Positions 33,436-43,896 of a stretch of DNA of 64,000 nt are shown here, piece after piece. Position 1 is the stretch's first letter. The number at the start of each line of letters is the position of its first letter. The notes under the pieces are model-generated. The model was not told the DNA's origin and did no database searches. It saw only the letters and a program-made list of their open reading frames with translations. A program made the translations under genes and the position numbers. This stretch comes from UBA1413 sp964650525 (GTDB lineage Bacteria > Bacteroidota > Bacteroidia > Bacteroidales > Prolixibacteraceae), in contig CAZYUA010000018.1 in the NCBI GenBank assembly GCA_964650525.1, positions 1 to 64,000 of the forward strand. The letters are read 5' to 3'.

Positions 33436-36357
33436 ATGATCAGCAAACAAGAATTCGAATCTTTAAAAGAGACCATGGATGGTGATTTGTTCACCAGCCA
33501 GGTTCAGCGTATACTCTATTCTACGGATGCCTCCTCATACAAGGAGATTCCGATGGCAGTCACCCGGCCCCGGAACACTGAAGATATAAAAAAGATTCTT
33601 GCCTTTGCCCGCAGCCACGGCTCCTCAGTGATTCCGCGTGCCGGGGGCACCTCCCTGGCAGGCCAGGTGGTAGGCCCCGGCATCGTCGTGGATATATCCA
33701 GGTATATGAACCGGATCCTGGAGCTTAACAAGGAAGAGTACTGGGTATGGGTGGAGCCTGGCGTGATTCCTGCCGAGTTGAACAAATGGCTGGCACCTCA
33801 CGGATTACAGTATGGCCCGGAGACTTCAACAGCCAACCGGTGCTGCATTGGAGGCATGGTCGGGAATAACTCATGTGGCTTGCATTCTATTATTTATGGA
33901 AGCGCACGCGAACATATACTTGAAGCAGATGTCCTTTTGTCTGATGGCTCGGAAGTGACCTTCGGTCCGTTAACCCGTGAACAGTTTATAGAAAAATGTA
34001 AGGGGGACCCCACCCTTCTGGAAACACAATTGTACCGGAATATTTGTGAAATCCTTTCGGATCCTGACAACCAAAAGGAGATCCGGGAAAATTTTCCCGA
34101 TCCGCGGGTGACACGGAGGAATATGGGGTATGCCATCGATGTGCTGATGAAGAGCGAACCTTTCACTCCAGACGGGGAACCTTTCAATTTTTGCAGGTTG
34201 CTGGCCGGGTCGGAAGGGACGCTGGCTTTTTTTTCACGCATCAAAGTAAACCTGATTCCATTGCCTCCCCGTCATATGGGGTTGGTATGTGCCCATTTCC
34301 GCACTCTGGAGGAGTCGCTGCATGCCAACCTGATTGCTCTCAAACATGCTCCCCGGGCCGTGGAGCTGATGGATAACATCATCCTGGAATGCACCAACCA
34401 AAACATAGAACAACGGAAAAACCGGTTTTTCGTACAGGGTGATCCTGGCGCCATTCTGATGATCGAATTCGCCTTTGACACAGAAAAGGAACTCATCGAA
34501 AAAGCTTCCGCACTGGAAATAGATATGCGGGATGCCGGTCTGGGATATGCTTTTCCCCTGGTTACTGGTGATGAAAACATTAAGAAGGTTTGGGCACTCC
34601 GCACGGCAGGGTTGGGAGTTTTGGCCAATGTTCCGGGAATCCGGAAGGGGGTTCCGGGATTTGAGGATACAGCGGTTCACCCGGAATATCTGCCTGAATA
34701 TGTCGCTGACTTTAAGAAGACTCTCGGGAAAAATGGCTTAGACAGCATTTATTATGCCCATATTGCGACCGGGGAAATCCATTTCCGACCCATGCTCAAC
34801 CTGAAAGATCCGGCCGATGTGGAGATTTTCAGGAACCTGATGACGGATATGGCTGTGCTGGTGAAAAAATACCATGGTTCTCTGAGCGGGGAACACGGCG
34901 ATGGCAGGGTGCGGGGTGAATTTATCCCGTTCATGCTGGGAGACCATAACTTTCAGCTCATCAGGAGCCTGAAGGAAACCTGGGATCCCGGCAACCTCTT
35001 GAACCCGGGGAAAATCGTGGATACTCCTCCCATCACCGATAATTTTCGCTTTGTCCCGGGATTTGAATCGCCTCAGTTTGACACGCTGTTTGACTTTTCC
35101 GCCACCCGGGGCTTTTTCAGTACGATAGAAAAATGCAATGGATCGGGTGACTGCCGGAAAACTGAGATTGTTGGAGGGACCATGTGTCCGACCTATATGG
35201 CCACCCGCGACGAAGACAAGACTACCCGCGGAAGAGCCAATCTTTTGCGCGAATTACTGGCTTCCCCCCAGGGCAAAAACCCGTTTGACCAGGAAGAAAT
35301 ATACAAGGTCCTGGATCTTTGTATCTCTTGCAAGGCCTGTAAGTCGGAATGCCCCTCTAACGTGGATATGGCCAAGCTGAAAGCAGAATTCCTGCAGCAT
35401 TATTACGACATACACGGGATACCTTACCGCAGCCGTCTGGTGGCCTTCCTGCCCAGGCTGGAGAATCTGGCCATGCTCGTCCAGCCGGTTGCCAACTTCT
35501 TCATGAAGCAGTCTTTCTTCAAAAAAATGGTGGGATTTACCGACCAGCGGAACCTGCCTCCCCTGTCCCTGATCACCCTTAACCGGTGGTTCAGAAATGG
35601 AGCAGCCCTGAAACCAGAAAATCCCGCGAAAAAAGTGTACCTATTCAGCGACGAATTCACCAACTTCAACGAAAGCGACATAGGGATCAAGGCCATATTG
35701 CTGCTTACCAGGTTGGGATATGAGGTCCGTATCCCGGTGCACAGGGAGAGCGGACGTACCTGGCTTTCGAAGGGGCTAGTCCGGACGGCCAAGAAAATTG
35801 CTGAAGAAAATGTAAGCTTGCTGAAGGAGGTCGTTACAGAGGAATCTCCTCTAATAGGCATTGAACCTTCGGCCATCCTGGCTTTCCGGGATGAATACCC
35901 CGAGCTGGTTGGCGAAACGCTAAAGCAGGACGCCCGCAATCTGGCTGATAAGGCTTTGCTTTTTGAGGAATTTTTCTGCCGTGAAATTGAAAACGGCCAC
36001 ATCAGGAAAGAGACTTTTACCACGGCTTATAAGGACATTCTGCTTCATGGACATTGCCAGCAAAAGTCGGTGGCTTCCACGGTTCCCACCCGCACCATGC
36101 TGTCGTTTCCTGCCAACTATACGGTCACGGAGATCCCTTCAGGGTGCTGCGGTATGGCTGGAGCCTTCGGTTATGAAAAGGAGCATTACGACCTTTCCAT
36201 GAAAATCGGGGAAATGGTGCTGTTCCCGGCTGTAAAGGCAGCCCCGGAAAATACACTGATTACGGCCCCCGGCACCTCCTGCCGCCATCAGATCAAGGAT
36301 GGCACAGGTCGGGATGCCCTCCACCCGGTGGAAATCATGTACCACGCACTAGCTTGA
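33436..36357 (+). CDS. FAD-binding and Fe-S-binding dehydrogenase (D-lactate/2-hydroxyacid type)
   Basis: A 973-residue protein starting MISKQEFESLKETM. Three modules are visible. An FAD-binding PCMH domain covers about residues 40-230: VIPRAGGTSLAGQVVGPGIV and VGNNSCGLHSIIYGSAREH. An FAD-oxidase C-terminal domain follows, with SGEHGDGRVRGEFIP. Two Fe-S elements come next: CNGSGDCRK and CISCKACKSECPSNVDMAK. The C-terminus has the CCG-type heterodisulfide-reductase-like motif (PSGCCGMAGAFGYE) and a final TAPGTSCRHQI. This order matches the YdiJ/Dld-II group that oxidises D-lactate or D-2-hydroxyglutarate and passes electrons to quinone or other carriers. Which acid is used is not clear. Confidence 0.92.
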   Translation: MISKQEFESLKETMDGDLFTSQVQRILYSTDASSYKEIPMAVTRPRNTEDIKKILAFARSHGSSVIPRAGGTSLAGQVVGPGIVVDISRYMNRILELNKEEYWVWVEPGVIPAELNKWLAPHGLQYGPETSTANRCCIGGMVGNNSCGLHSIIYGSAREHILEADVLLSDGSEVTFGPLTREQFIEKCKGDPTLLETQLYRNICEILSDPDNQKEIRENFPDPRVTRRNMGYAIDVLMKSEPFTPDGEPFNFCRLLAGSEGTLAFFSRIKVNLIPLPPRHMGLVCAHFRTLEESLHANLIALKHAPRAVELMDNIILECTNQNIEQRKNRFFVQGDPGAILMIEFAFDTEKELIEKASALEIDMRDAGLGYAFPLVTGDENIKKVWALRTAGLGVLANVPGIRKGVPGFEDTAVHPEYLPEYVADFKKTLGKNGLDSIYYAHIATGEIHFRPMLNLKDPADVEIFRNLMTDMAVLVKKYHGSLSGEHGDGRVRGEFIPFMLGDHNFQLIRSLKETWDPGNLLNPGKIVDTPPITDNFRFVPGFESPQFDTLFDFSATRGFFSTIEKCNGSGDCRKTEIVGGTMCPTYMATRDEDKTTRGRANLLRELLASPQGKNPFDQEEIYKVLDLCISCKACKSECPSNVDMAKLKAEFLQHYYDIHGIPYRSRLVAFLPRLENLAMLVQPVANFFMKQSFFKKMVGFTDQRNLPPLSLITLNRWFRNGAALKPENPAKKVYLFSDEFTNFNESDIGIKAILLLTRLGYEVRIPVHRESGRTWLSKGLVRTAKKIAEENVSLLKEVVTEESPLIGIEPSAILAFRDEYPELVGETLKQDARNLADKALLFEEFFCREIENGHIRKETFTTAYKDILLHGHCQQKSVASTVPTRTMLSFPANYTVTEIPSGCCGMAGAFGYEKEHYDLSMKIGEMVLFPAVKAAPENTLITAPGTSCRHQIKDGTGRDALHPVEIMYHALA

Positions 36358-36418
36358 AGGGCTCTCCGCATTCTCTTATAAATTTATGGAGGGACAGATA
36401 AGAACCGGGATCCATTTG

Positions 36419-36438
36419 CCACCGCTCCGCAGCACAAA
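36419..36438 (+). repeat. Short dispersed repeat, copy 1
   Basis: CCACCGCTCCGCAGCACAAA differs at only two of 20 positions from 63224-63243. Both copies are intergenic and on the same strand. Confidence 0.35.
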
Positions 36439-36626
36439 CACTTTAAGCAATCATTCAATTTACCCCGCTGCGGGCGGCGGGTAGTTCATTTAGTATCCAT
36501 CAACGGTTGCTTTCTCGTGTAGTGAGGGTTTGAAAAACTTCTGCAAGTGGCAGAAAAAACCGTTCCCAATTGAAAAATATTTCATGGATTTTCTGTACCT
36601 TTTCTAAAAGAAAATCCAGCTAACCT

Positions 36627-39600
36627 ATGAAACCAAAATTACTCTGTTTTGTAGCTTTCCTCTTATTGTGTTTGTCCGGGAGGGCCGAAACTGAACCCAA
36701 CAACACCCTTCAGCAGGCCAATAATTTGGCTTATAATGGGAATCAATCCGGATCTCTCACCGGAACTGACATCGAAGACTGGTTTGTGACAGACCTCCCG
36801 CAGGGAGGGATTTTTACCCTCACAGTTAACAAAACGGGAAGTGGATACGCTTTCCTTTATTTATACGATGGTGAGACAGCGGGCAATCCTGAAATTGCCA
36901 GTATCAACCTTCCCTTCGGTGACTCTCCTGCACAGGGGTGGGCAGTGTCAGTTCCTGCTCTTGGCGGTAAGTATTACATTAAGCTGCTTAAGACCGCCGA
37001 TCCCGTCAATTACCAGATCGGATTATCCCTTATTGCACCAGCTTACCCTGAAGACATCGAGCCTAATGACACAGTGAACAAAGCGGGAATAGTGACTGCC
37101 GGGGGAAGTATCAGCGGTACTGTCCATTACTATGAGGCCGGGAAAGGTTACGACATGGAGGACTGGTATAAACTGGAGCTGCCCAAAGGTGGAATCCTGT
37201 CACTGAAGATCTACAAAAAAGGTCCGGGTAACACATGGATTCGTTTCAGGGATGGAGAAAAACCTTTATTTCCTGAATTATCAGCTTTCTACACAGGTTT
37301 TTCAGAAAGTCCGCCAGAAGGATGGAACTGGAATTTCCCTGCACTGGCTGGTATCTATTATTTCCAGGTCGAGGGCGGAGGGAATGTCGTTGACTACAAG
37401 CTGGATCTTGCGTTGGCTGATCCGGCATTCAGCGAAGATAATGAACCCAACGACTCTATCACCGGAGCCCTGCCTATGCCGGTCGGCGGAACCGTCACCG
37501 GAAACGTCCATTATTATTCACCAGGGAAAGGAGCAGATCTGAGAGACTGGTACAAATTAGATGTCCCAAAAGGAGGAATTCTAAATCTGACAATTGAAAA
37601 AAAAGGTCCGGGAAATACTTGGCTCTATTTCCTCGATGGGGTCAAAACAAGCAATCCCAGAATATCGGAATTTTATTTCAACTTCTCTGAAAGTCCGGCA
37701 GAAGGATGGAAATGGAGTTATCCGGTACTGGCAGGAACCTATTATTTCCAGTTTGAAGGGGGAGAGGGTGTCGTCGATTACAAACTGGAAATTTCGTTAG
37801 CCAATCCTGCTTACTCTGAAGATTCCGAGCCCAATGATACGATTTCAAAGGCCATGAGAATGCCGGTCAACGGATCTATTAGCGGGATTTTGCATTACTA
37901 TTCAGCTGGAAACGGAATTGATGCAAGAGACTGGTATAAATTGGAAATTCCGAAAGGCGGGATGCTGAACCTGAAAATTAACAAAAAAGGTCCGGGAAAT
38001 ACATGGTTCTATTTCCTCGATGGGATTAAAACAGGCAATCCCAGAATATCGGAATATTATTTCAACTACTCTGAAAGTCCGCCTGAAGGATGGAAATGGA
38101 GTTATCCGGTACTGGCAGGTACCTATTATTTCCAGGTGGATGGCGGTGAAGGAGTCGTTAATTACCGGATGGAGATCAGCCTGGATGTACCTGTTTGGGG
38201 AGAAGATACAGAAAACAATGATTCCCTCCGTTTTGCACAGAAATGTACCCTGAATGATTCGATTGCTGGTTTGCTGGGTTATTACAAACCCGGCCAGGGG
38301 ACGGACAATTGGGACTGGTTCGAAATAAACACCACCGAATTCGGATATCTCTCCTTCCATGTAGTGAAGAAGGGTATTCAGAATGGTAACATCCGGTTGC
38401 GGGACACCACCGTCGAAATCAACTCCCATTACCTCAGTTTCGGGGACCTGGAAACTACCTGGGGGCGACATGTTCCTGCAGGAACCTATTACCTGGGTTT
38501 TGAAAAATTCGGAGGGGATATTCAATACAAAATTCGGATGAAATTCATTCCCAAACCAAAGGCTGATTTTACCTGGACCAAAGGCGACAACTCTTTCACG
38601 TTTGAAAACACCACCATCCATGGCGAATCCTATTCCTGGGATTTTGACGACGGGCAAAAAGAGACTACTGTCCATCCTTTTCATCAATATAAGGCACCGG
38701 GTAATTATGAGGTTTGCCTGATCGCAAAAAACATCACAGGAGCCGACACTGCCTGCCAAATGCTTGTGATTCCGGGTGTTAACCGAATTTTTCCGGATAA
38801 TTGCGGAAACGAGGGTGAAGCTACCATCGAAATCTTCGGCGGAGGGTTGGATACAACATACGATGCAAAAATTATGTCGGGGAATTCGGTATTGGGTGTA
38901 TCGGCTATGACGGGATTTGGAGGAAAAACTTCAATACTGGCGATTTTTGATACCCTTTCAATTGCACCCGGCATCTATGATCTTGTTATTGAGAAACCGG
39001 GAGGTCCTTCCTATAAATTACCGGGTGGTTTCACAGTCATGGCAACCTCTGAAGCGAAGCCTTGGATCAGGATCGTTGGCCGGAACAGGATTCTGTTTAA
39101 CACCTGGACCACATACACCATCATAGTCGGCAACAGTGGGAACAAAGATGCTCATGGTGTTCCTTTATGGATTGCCATTTCAGATTTGCCCGGCACTGAA
39201 ATTGAAATCGATAACATCAATAGAAAAGCTTTTACCGATTTACTTACGGAAAATGGATGGACGTTAAATCTTGATTCGATTCCTGATTTCGTTTCAGTAG
39301 ATACGGTGATGGGTAAACCATGGAAAGCAAAGGTCTATCCTCTTTATATTCCATTTATTTCTGCCGGATCGACCAATCCGATAGTTGTCAAGGTCAGGAC
39401 ATCACAGGAAATCCAGTTTCAGGCATGGTTACAACCCAAGTATTTTAACTCAGGAGCAACGGATGCAGTTTGGTGTTTTATCAGTTTGCTGGGAAGAGAG
39501 GCAACAGGATTTGTAATAGACAGGTTTACAGCCAAGGGGAAATGTATTTTCGATATTCTGGTTAGGCTTTACAGCCTGAAAGGTATCATCATGCGTGATC

Positions 39601-40913
39601 CTAACGGCCCCAGGGGGATCTCAATTATTCCATGGTTATGGGGTTGGGCCAATACCATGGCAAAATGTGGATTGGCATTTAATGAAGCCATTGGTATATT
39701 GAAACATTTTGCTGATGCCGTATCAAAATACAGTGCGATGTCTACATCATTGGTGGATTGTCTGATGGCAGCAGATGCTGCAAATATGAATATCACACCT
39801 GCTAATTCATTGGATCCCAATGAGAAAACAGGACCTTCCGGATTTGCTGCTGAGAATTATGTTGCCGGCGGCAGGGATTTTCCCTATACCATTTATTTTG
39901 AGAACAAATCCACTGCCACAGCCCCTGCCCACACAATCTCCATCACTGACCAGCTGGATATGGTGAAATTTGACCTTTCCACTTTCAGTTTCGGCGATAT
40001 TTATATTGGAGACAGTCTGATTTCAGTCAAACCTGGACTGAAGCAATTTGCCGCAGACAAAAAACTGGATAAACTGAAAGTGGTGGCGCGCGTAACCGGG
40101 AAACTGGATACCCTTACCGGCAAGTTGGAATGGCAATTCCGCAGCCTTGATCCGGTAACTTTTGCCGATGTGGAAGATCCCGACCTGGGAGTGTTACCGC
40201 CCAACGTGGTTTCGCCCCAGGGTCAGGGTAGTGTCTCCTTCTTTGTCAGGCTGAAGGATGATCCTGTCCACAAGGCTGCGGTCACCAACCAGGCCAGCAT
40301 CGTCTTCGATGCCAATCCGGCCATCATCACCAACGAACATCGTACGACCTTTGACCTGGCAGCCCCTGAGAGTTCCGTAGAGAACCTCTCAGCCACCACC
40401 ACTGCCAGGGAATTCACGGTAAGATGGACGGGTACCGATGACGGCTCCGGGATTGACGGTTATAACATCTACGTCAGCGAAAACGACAGTGCCTACCGGT
40501 TATGGCTGTCAGGGACAAACGAAACCTCAGCCATTTTCAGCTCTCCTGCCGACGCAATTTACCGGTTCACCTCACAGGCTGTCGACAATACCGGCAACCT
40601 GGAACCCTTTTCCCCCACCCCCGATGCAGTTACGCAGGTGGTCACAGCCATTGAAAAACCTGTCCTGCCGGAGAGGCTGATCACTGTTTCCCCCGTACCG
40701 GCACACCGTACCCTGGCGGTTACCATTGAAGTGGCGGGGACGTACCGGTTTTCGGTATACGGAACCGATGGCCGGCTCCTTTTCGAAAAGAGGATGAATG
40801 GCTCGTCTGTAAACTACGTAACCATCCCGGAGGGGACCCATGGACTGTGCCTGTGGAAACTGGTAAAAGAGGACGGAACAATACAAAAATCGGGAAAACT
40901 GGTAATTAAATAA
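36627..40913 (+). CDS. T9SS-secreted multidomain protein with five PPC-like repeats
   Basis: A 1428-residue secreted protein. Residues 1-20 are a signal peptide (LLCFVAFLLLCLSGRA). Five tandem PPC-like domains follow, each beginning ExEPNDT/S or similar at about residues 23, 145, 273, 401 and 529, a regular 128-residue period after the first; the fifth is more divergent. A PKD domain (SYSWDFDDGQKETTVHPFHQY) lies near 642-716, an Ig/TIG-like section next, and a DUF7619-like domain (LDPNEKTGPSGF) from about 1061. An FN3-like domain is at about 1252-1345, and the end (ITVSPVPAHRTLAVTIEVAG to KSGKLVIK) is a type A T9SS sorting domain. No catalytic domain is seen; it is probably a surface binding or adhesion protein. 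Bases 37605 onward and 37989 onward are nearly identical. Confidence 0.9.
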   Translation: MKPKLLCFVAFLLLCLSGRAETEPNNTLQQANNLAYNGNQSGSLTGTDIEDWFVTDLPQGGIFTLTVNKTGSGYAFLYLYDGETAGNPEIASINLPFGDSPAQGWAVSVPALGGKYYIKLLKTADPVNYQIGLSLIAPAYPEDIEPNDTVNKAGIVTAGGSISGTVHYYEAGKGYDMEDWYKLELPKGGILSLKIYKKGPGNTWIRFRDGEKPLFPELSAFYTGFSESPPEGWNWNFPALAGIYYFQVEGGGNVVDYKLDLALADPAFSEDNEPNDSITGALPMPVGGTVTGNVHYYSPGKGADLRDWYKLDVPKGGILNLTIEKKGPGNTWLYFLDGVKTSNPRISEFYFNFSESPAEGWKWSYPVLAGTYYFQFEGGEGVVDYKLEISLANPAYSEDSEPNDTISKAMRMPVNGSISGILHYYSAGNGIDARDWYKLEIPKGGMLNLKINKKGPGNTWFYFLDGIKTGNPRISEYYFNYSESPPEGWKWSYPVLAGTYYFQVDGGEGVVNYRMEISLDVPVWGEDTENNDSLRFAQKCTLNDSIAGLLGYYKPGQGTDNWDWFEINTTEFGYLSFHVVKKGIQNGNIRLRDTTVEINSHYLSFGDLETTWGRHVPAGTYYLGFEKFGGDIQYKIRMKFIPKPKADFTWTKGDNSFTFENTTIHGESYSWDFDDGQKETTVHPFHQYKAPGNYEVCLIAKNITGADTACQMLVIPGVNRIFPDNCGNEGEATIEIFGGGLDTTYDAKIMSGNSVLGVSAMTGFGGKTSILAIFDTLSIAPGIYDLVIEKPGGPSYKLPGGFTVMATSEAKPWIRIVGRNRILFNTWTTYTIIVGNSGNKDAHGVPLWIAISDLPGTEIEIDNINRKAFTDLLTENGWTLNLDSIPDFVSVDTVMGKPWKAKVYPLYIPFISAGSTNPIVVKVRTSQEIQFQAWLQPKYFNSGATDAVWCFISLLGREATGFVIDRFTAKGKCIFDILVRLYSLKGIIMRDPNGPRGISIIPWLWGWANTMAKCGLAFNEAIGILKHFADAVSKYSAMSTSLVDCLMAADAANMNITPANSLDPNEKTGPSGFAAENYVAGGRDFPYTIYFENKSTATAPAHTISITDQLDMVKFDLSTFSFGDIYIGDSLISVKPGLKQFAADKKLDKLKVVARVTGKLDTLTGKLEWQFRSLDPVTFADVEDPDLGVLPPNVVSPQGQGSVSFFVRLKDDPVHKAAVTNQASIVFDANPAIITNEHRTTFDLAAPESSVENLSATTTAREFTVRWTGTDDGSGIDGYNIYVSENDSAYRLWLSGTNETSAIFSSPADAIYRFTSQAVDNTGNLEPFSPTPDAVTQVVTAIEKPVLPERLITVSPVPAHRTLAVTIEVAGTYRFSVYGTDGRLLFEKRMNGSSVNYVTIPEGTHGLCLWKLVKEDGTIQKSGKLVIK
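37605..38180 (+). repeat. Near-identical internal tandem repeat (384-bp period)
   Basis: GGTCCGGGAAATAC at 37605 recurs at 37989, exactly 384 bases (128 codons) later. The following 150 bases or so, including AATCCCAGAATATCGGAAT and GGATGGAAATGGAGTTATCC, differ by only a few bases. The units are PPC repeats three and four of the same gene. Confidence 0.85.
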
Positions 40914-41099
40914 GATCCTTTCCCGGAAATGAAACTCTTTCTGTTGCTGCAATCCTGGATCCAACCCCGTACTTCGGGAGTTAGAAAGCCTGCCATCCGG
41001 TGAGATCGGGTAGCTGAGCTCTTGATCAGTCCGTTTCGCTTTCCTTCACTTGAATGGGTTCATGGCAGACAGGATCATTTATCAACCATCAGGTCCCCA

Positions 41100-42386
41100 T
41101 TATTCGGGCAAGATGAGGGCTTTACCTTTGTTTTCAAAAAAAAGGGACTCCTTGATTTTTGTCATCCTGCTACGGGCGTAGGCTTCGTTGGGGGCTCCTT
41201 TACCGGCTTTTTCAAGGTATTGCCGGTAATACTGAAATGCCACTGTTTTATCGGATTCGAACTCTTCAAAGGTGGTGGCCATCTCAAAGAGCACCTCGGT
41301 GTCAGCAGGGTCCAGTTCAAGGACTTTCTTATAGGAGGCGATGGCCTCGGAAAACTCGCGGCATAACCCATGGACATGCGCCATGGTTCGGTGAATGGAC
41401 GGAAGAAACCACGGCATGGAGAGTTCTTCGGCCAATTGAAGATACTGCTTTGCAGCCTCGAAATCCTTCAAATTTTTATAACACAACCCCGCATAATAAG
41501 GGATGATCGGATCATTGGGGGCCATATATAGGGCAGGTTCCAGCATCTGCAGGGCTTTATCCTCCTCCTTGCTGAAAAAGAGCACCACCCCGTACTCCTT
41601 GCGGACGTTCAGGGTGGTGTCATTATGGGAAAGGTACCGCGCATATCCATCCGCGGACCGGGCATACTCTTTCAGGTAATAGTCGTTTTGTGCCAGCCTC
41701 AGCTCAAGCAGGGAATTGCCGGGAAACAATTCATGAGCCCCGGTAAGGACCTCCCGGGCCTTAACAAATGCCGTGTCCTGCTGGCAGAGGGTGGCCAGCG
41801 CCAGGGAACTCCCCAGATCGCGTGGATTCATCTCCAGCACCTTGAGGAAGAGCTGTTTGGCTTCCCGGTTTTTGTTCAGGCGGGAAGCGCTGATGGCCAG
41901 CTGCCTGTTGAAGAAGAGGTTGAGGGAATCGGCCTTCCGCAGTTCCGTAAAAACCCGGTAGGCTTCCTGGTTCTCCTGCATGGTCAGCAGCAATGTGCCC
42001 ATCCGTCCTTTCAGGGGAAGATGATCCGGAGTCAGGGTCAATGCCTGCCGGTAGGCTTGGAGCGCATCAGGAGAGTTCCCAATGGCGATTTGGAGATCGG
42101 CCAGTTCCGACCACCACACGAGGTTGGCAGAGTCCCGGCCCAAAGCCTGCCGAAGGGCAGCCAGGGCGCCGGGGTAGTCGAACCGGTCACGCAGGTCCAG
42201 CGACTGGTGGTATTCCGCATAGCCCGGCCGAGAAGAGAGCAACAACGTGTCGCTGCGCCTGGCAGTTTCCACCTGACGATCAAAAGGATCGGGCATCAGC
42301 TCTTCCTCCTGGGCTTGAATGAAGCCAAAGGAGACAAACATCAGGAGAAGTAAAATGGGCTGGTACTTGTTGTGAATAGAAAACAT
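41100..42386 (-). CDS. Secreted TPR-repeat protein
   Basis: A 428-residue protein with a signal peptide (LLLLMFVSFGFIQAQEEE). The rest is a series of TPR units: YPGALAALRQALGRDSAN, SPDALQAYRQALTLTPDHL, NREAKQLFLKVLEMNPRD, DKALQMLEPALYMAPNDP, FEAAKQYLQLAEELSMP and FSEAIASYKKVLELDPADTE. About nine repeats are recognisable. It is a periplasmic scaffold with an unknown partner. It is the last gene of the minus-strand unit TonB_C-BlaI-M56-TPR, 91 bases after the M56 stop, so it may be part of that envelope-stress regulon. Confidence 0.88.
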   Translation of the reverse strand: MFSIHNKYQPILLLLMFVSFGFIQAQEEELMPDPFDRQVETARRSDTLLLSSRPGYAEYHQSLDLRDRFDYPGALAALRQALGRDSANLVWWSELADLQIAIGNSPDALQAYRQALTLTPDHLPLKGRMGTLLLTMQENQEAYRVFTELRKADSLNLFFNRQLAISASRLNKNREAKQLFLKVLEMNPRDLGSSLALATLCQQDTAFVKAREVLTGAHELFPGNSLLELRLAQNDYYLKEYARSADGYARYLSHNDTTLNVRKEYGVVLFFSKEEDKALQMLEPALYMAPNDPIIPYYAGLCYKNLKDFEAAKQYLQLAEELSMPWFLPSIHRTMAHVHGLCREFSEAIASYKKVLELDPADTEVLFEMATTFEEFESDKTVAFQYYRQYLEKAGKGAPNEAYARSRMTKIKESLFFENKGKALILPE

Positions 42387-42477
42387 ACAGAAAATGGATC
42401 GTTTTTGTTTCTAGAAAAGGGGAAACCGGTCAGGGAAGAAAAGTGCAAAACCAAAATCTATCCAATCGGCGCAAGGG

Positions 42478-43896
42478 TTATTGCAAGACAAAGCTGATGG
42501 GCACCGTATATTGAACATTTACGTTTTCCCCCCGTTGTCTGCCGGGCCACCAGCGGGGCATCGTATTGACAACCCTCAGGGCTTCCTGGTCGAGGACAGG
42601 GTCTACACCCCGCACTACTTTGGCATTTTTCACGCTCCCATCGGCCGAAACTACAAAGGTGATGTAAACTTTCCCCTGAATGCCATTCTCCTGGGCGATC
42701 ACGGGATAATCGATCGATTTTTGGATAAATTCACGCAGAGCACTCTCCCCTCCGGGATACGCGGGCATCTCTTCCACAATGGTGAAGACGACCGCATCTT
42801 CCGGAAGCTCGCCGGAACTCTCCTTTTTCCTTAACAACATCAGGTAACTGATGCTCTTACCAGAATCCTGAGTGGTCACAATTTTGAAATTCCGCGAAGC
42901 CAGAATGGATTCCATTTCGCTGATTGCTTCGGGGGAACCCGCGATGGTCAGCAGCGAATCGCTCCTTTCAATCGTCAGGGTTTCCCCGGCGCCGACATCC
43001 ACTTTCGAACTGTTTTTCTTTTCACAGGCAAAAATGACCACCAAAGCCAGGGCGATCACGATTCCGGATAAAATTTTTATCCCCGCAGCCTTGCGGGAGG
43101 GTAATTTAGTCATCATGTTAAATCGGTTTTTAAGTAAGGAATAATTGAAATGGTGGGCTGCAAAAACCTTGCTTCCCACGACTTCCGAAAGAAGCAGGTT
43201 TTTGTATTCGGCCGGTGTCATTCCCGACCTGATGACGGCACGATCGACCAGGTACTCGTGGTTTTCACGGACTGCCCTTTTCAACAGCCAGATAAAAGGG
43301 TTGAACCACTGGAAAACCAGCAGAATGTCGAGCAGGAGAAGGTCATAGGTATGCCCCTGCCTGATATGCTCCCGCTCGTGATAAACGATACGGTCGTAAC
43401 CGGGAATCTGTGCGTAATCTTCCGGAACAAAAAGATAGTTCAGAAAGGAAAAGGGATTACTCTCCCTGCCATTCAGCACCATCTTAAAATCCCCGGCATC
43501 GGTCACTTTCCCTTTACGGATGATCAGCAGAATCTGTCCCATGCGGAACAGGGAGATGACCGACATCACCAGCACCCCGGCAAGCCAGAGGTTGACAATC
43601 AGCCGGGAGGAGATGACGAACTTCTCCACATTTCCGGAGAAGCGCTGACGCTCGACCAGCACCGTTTCCAGCAGGTTCCGGTAGGGCGTCACCGTCACTT
43701 CCGGAAGTAGGAGCGGCCGTGGTGCCAGCACGGGAATGGCAAGTAAGGGAAGCAACAGGGAAAACAGTACGGAAAAGAGGAGAAATAACCGGTTGGTTCT
43801 GAAAAAGGTCTCCTTTCTCAGGAAGAACAGATAAATCAGCGCAAACAGCGTCAGGCTGACACCCGATTCCAACAGGTAGTTCACCAGATTACCCAT
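42478..43896 (-). CDS. BlaR1/M56-family metalloprotease with C-terminal TonB domain
   Basis: This 472-residue protein has three parts. The N-terminal M56 peptidase has about four membrane helices and the zinc motif VYHEREHIRQGHTYD (HExxH) near 186. A fifth helix at about 293-307 (ILSGIVIALALVVIFAC) is followed by a periplasmic linker with DUF-like content. A TonB C-terminal domain occupies about residues 370-472 (EEMPAYPGGESALREFI; GKVYITFVVSADGSV; VVRGVDPVLDQEALRVV). In BlaR1, a periplasmic sensor triggers the protease to cut the BlaI repressor. Here the sensor is replaced by a TonB_C domain, so the signal may be envelope-related. The gene overlaps blaI by 8 bases, so the pair is coupled. 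Confidence 0.93.
   Translation of the reverse strand: MGNLVNYLLESGVSLTLFALIYLFFLRKETFFRTNRLFLLFSVLFSLLLPLLAIPVLAPRPLLLPEVTVTPYRNLLETVLVERQRFSGNVEKFVISSRLIVNLWLAGVLVMSVISLFRMGQILLIIRKGKVTDAGDFKMVLNGRESNPFSFLNYLFVPEDYAQIPGYDRIVYHEREHIRQGHTYDLLLLDILLVFQWFNPFIWLLKRAVRENHEYLVDRAVIRSGMTPAEYKNLLLSEVVGSKVFAAHHFNYSLLKNRFNMMTKLPSRKAAGIKILSGIVIALALVVIFACEKKNSSKVDVGAGETLTIERSDSLLTIAGSPEAISEMESILASRNFKIVTTQDSGKSISYLMLLRKKESSGELPEDAVVFTIVEEMPAYPGGESALREFIQKSIDYPVIAQENGIQGKVYITFVVSADGSVKNAKVVRGVDPVLDQEALRVVNTMPRWWPGRQRGENVNVQYTVPISFVLQ

Noticed and set aside
33069..33494. 141-codon minus-strand ORF
   Set aside because: It overlaps the dehydrogenase start and has no recognisable features.
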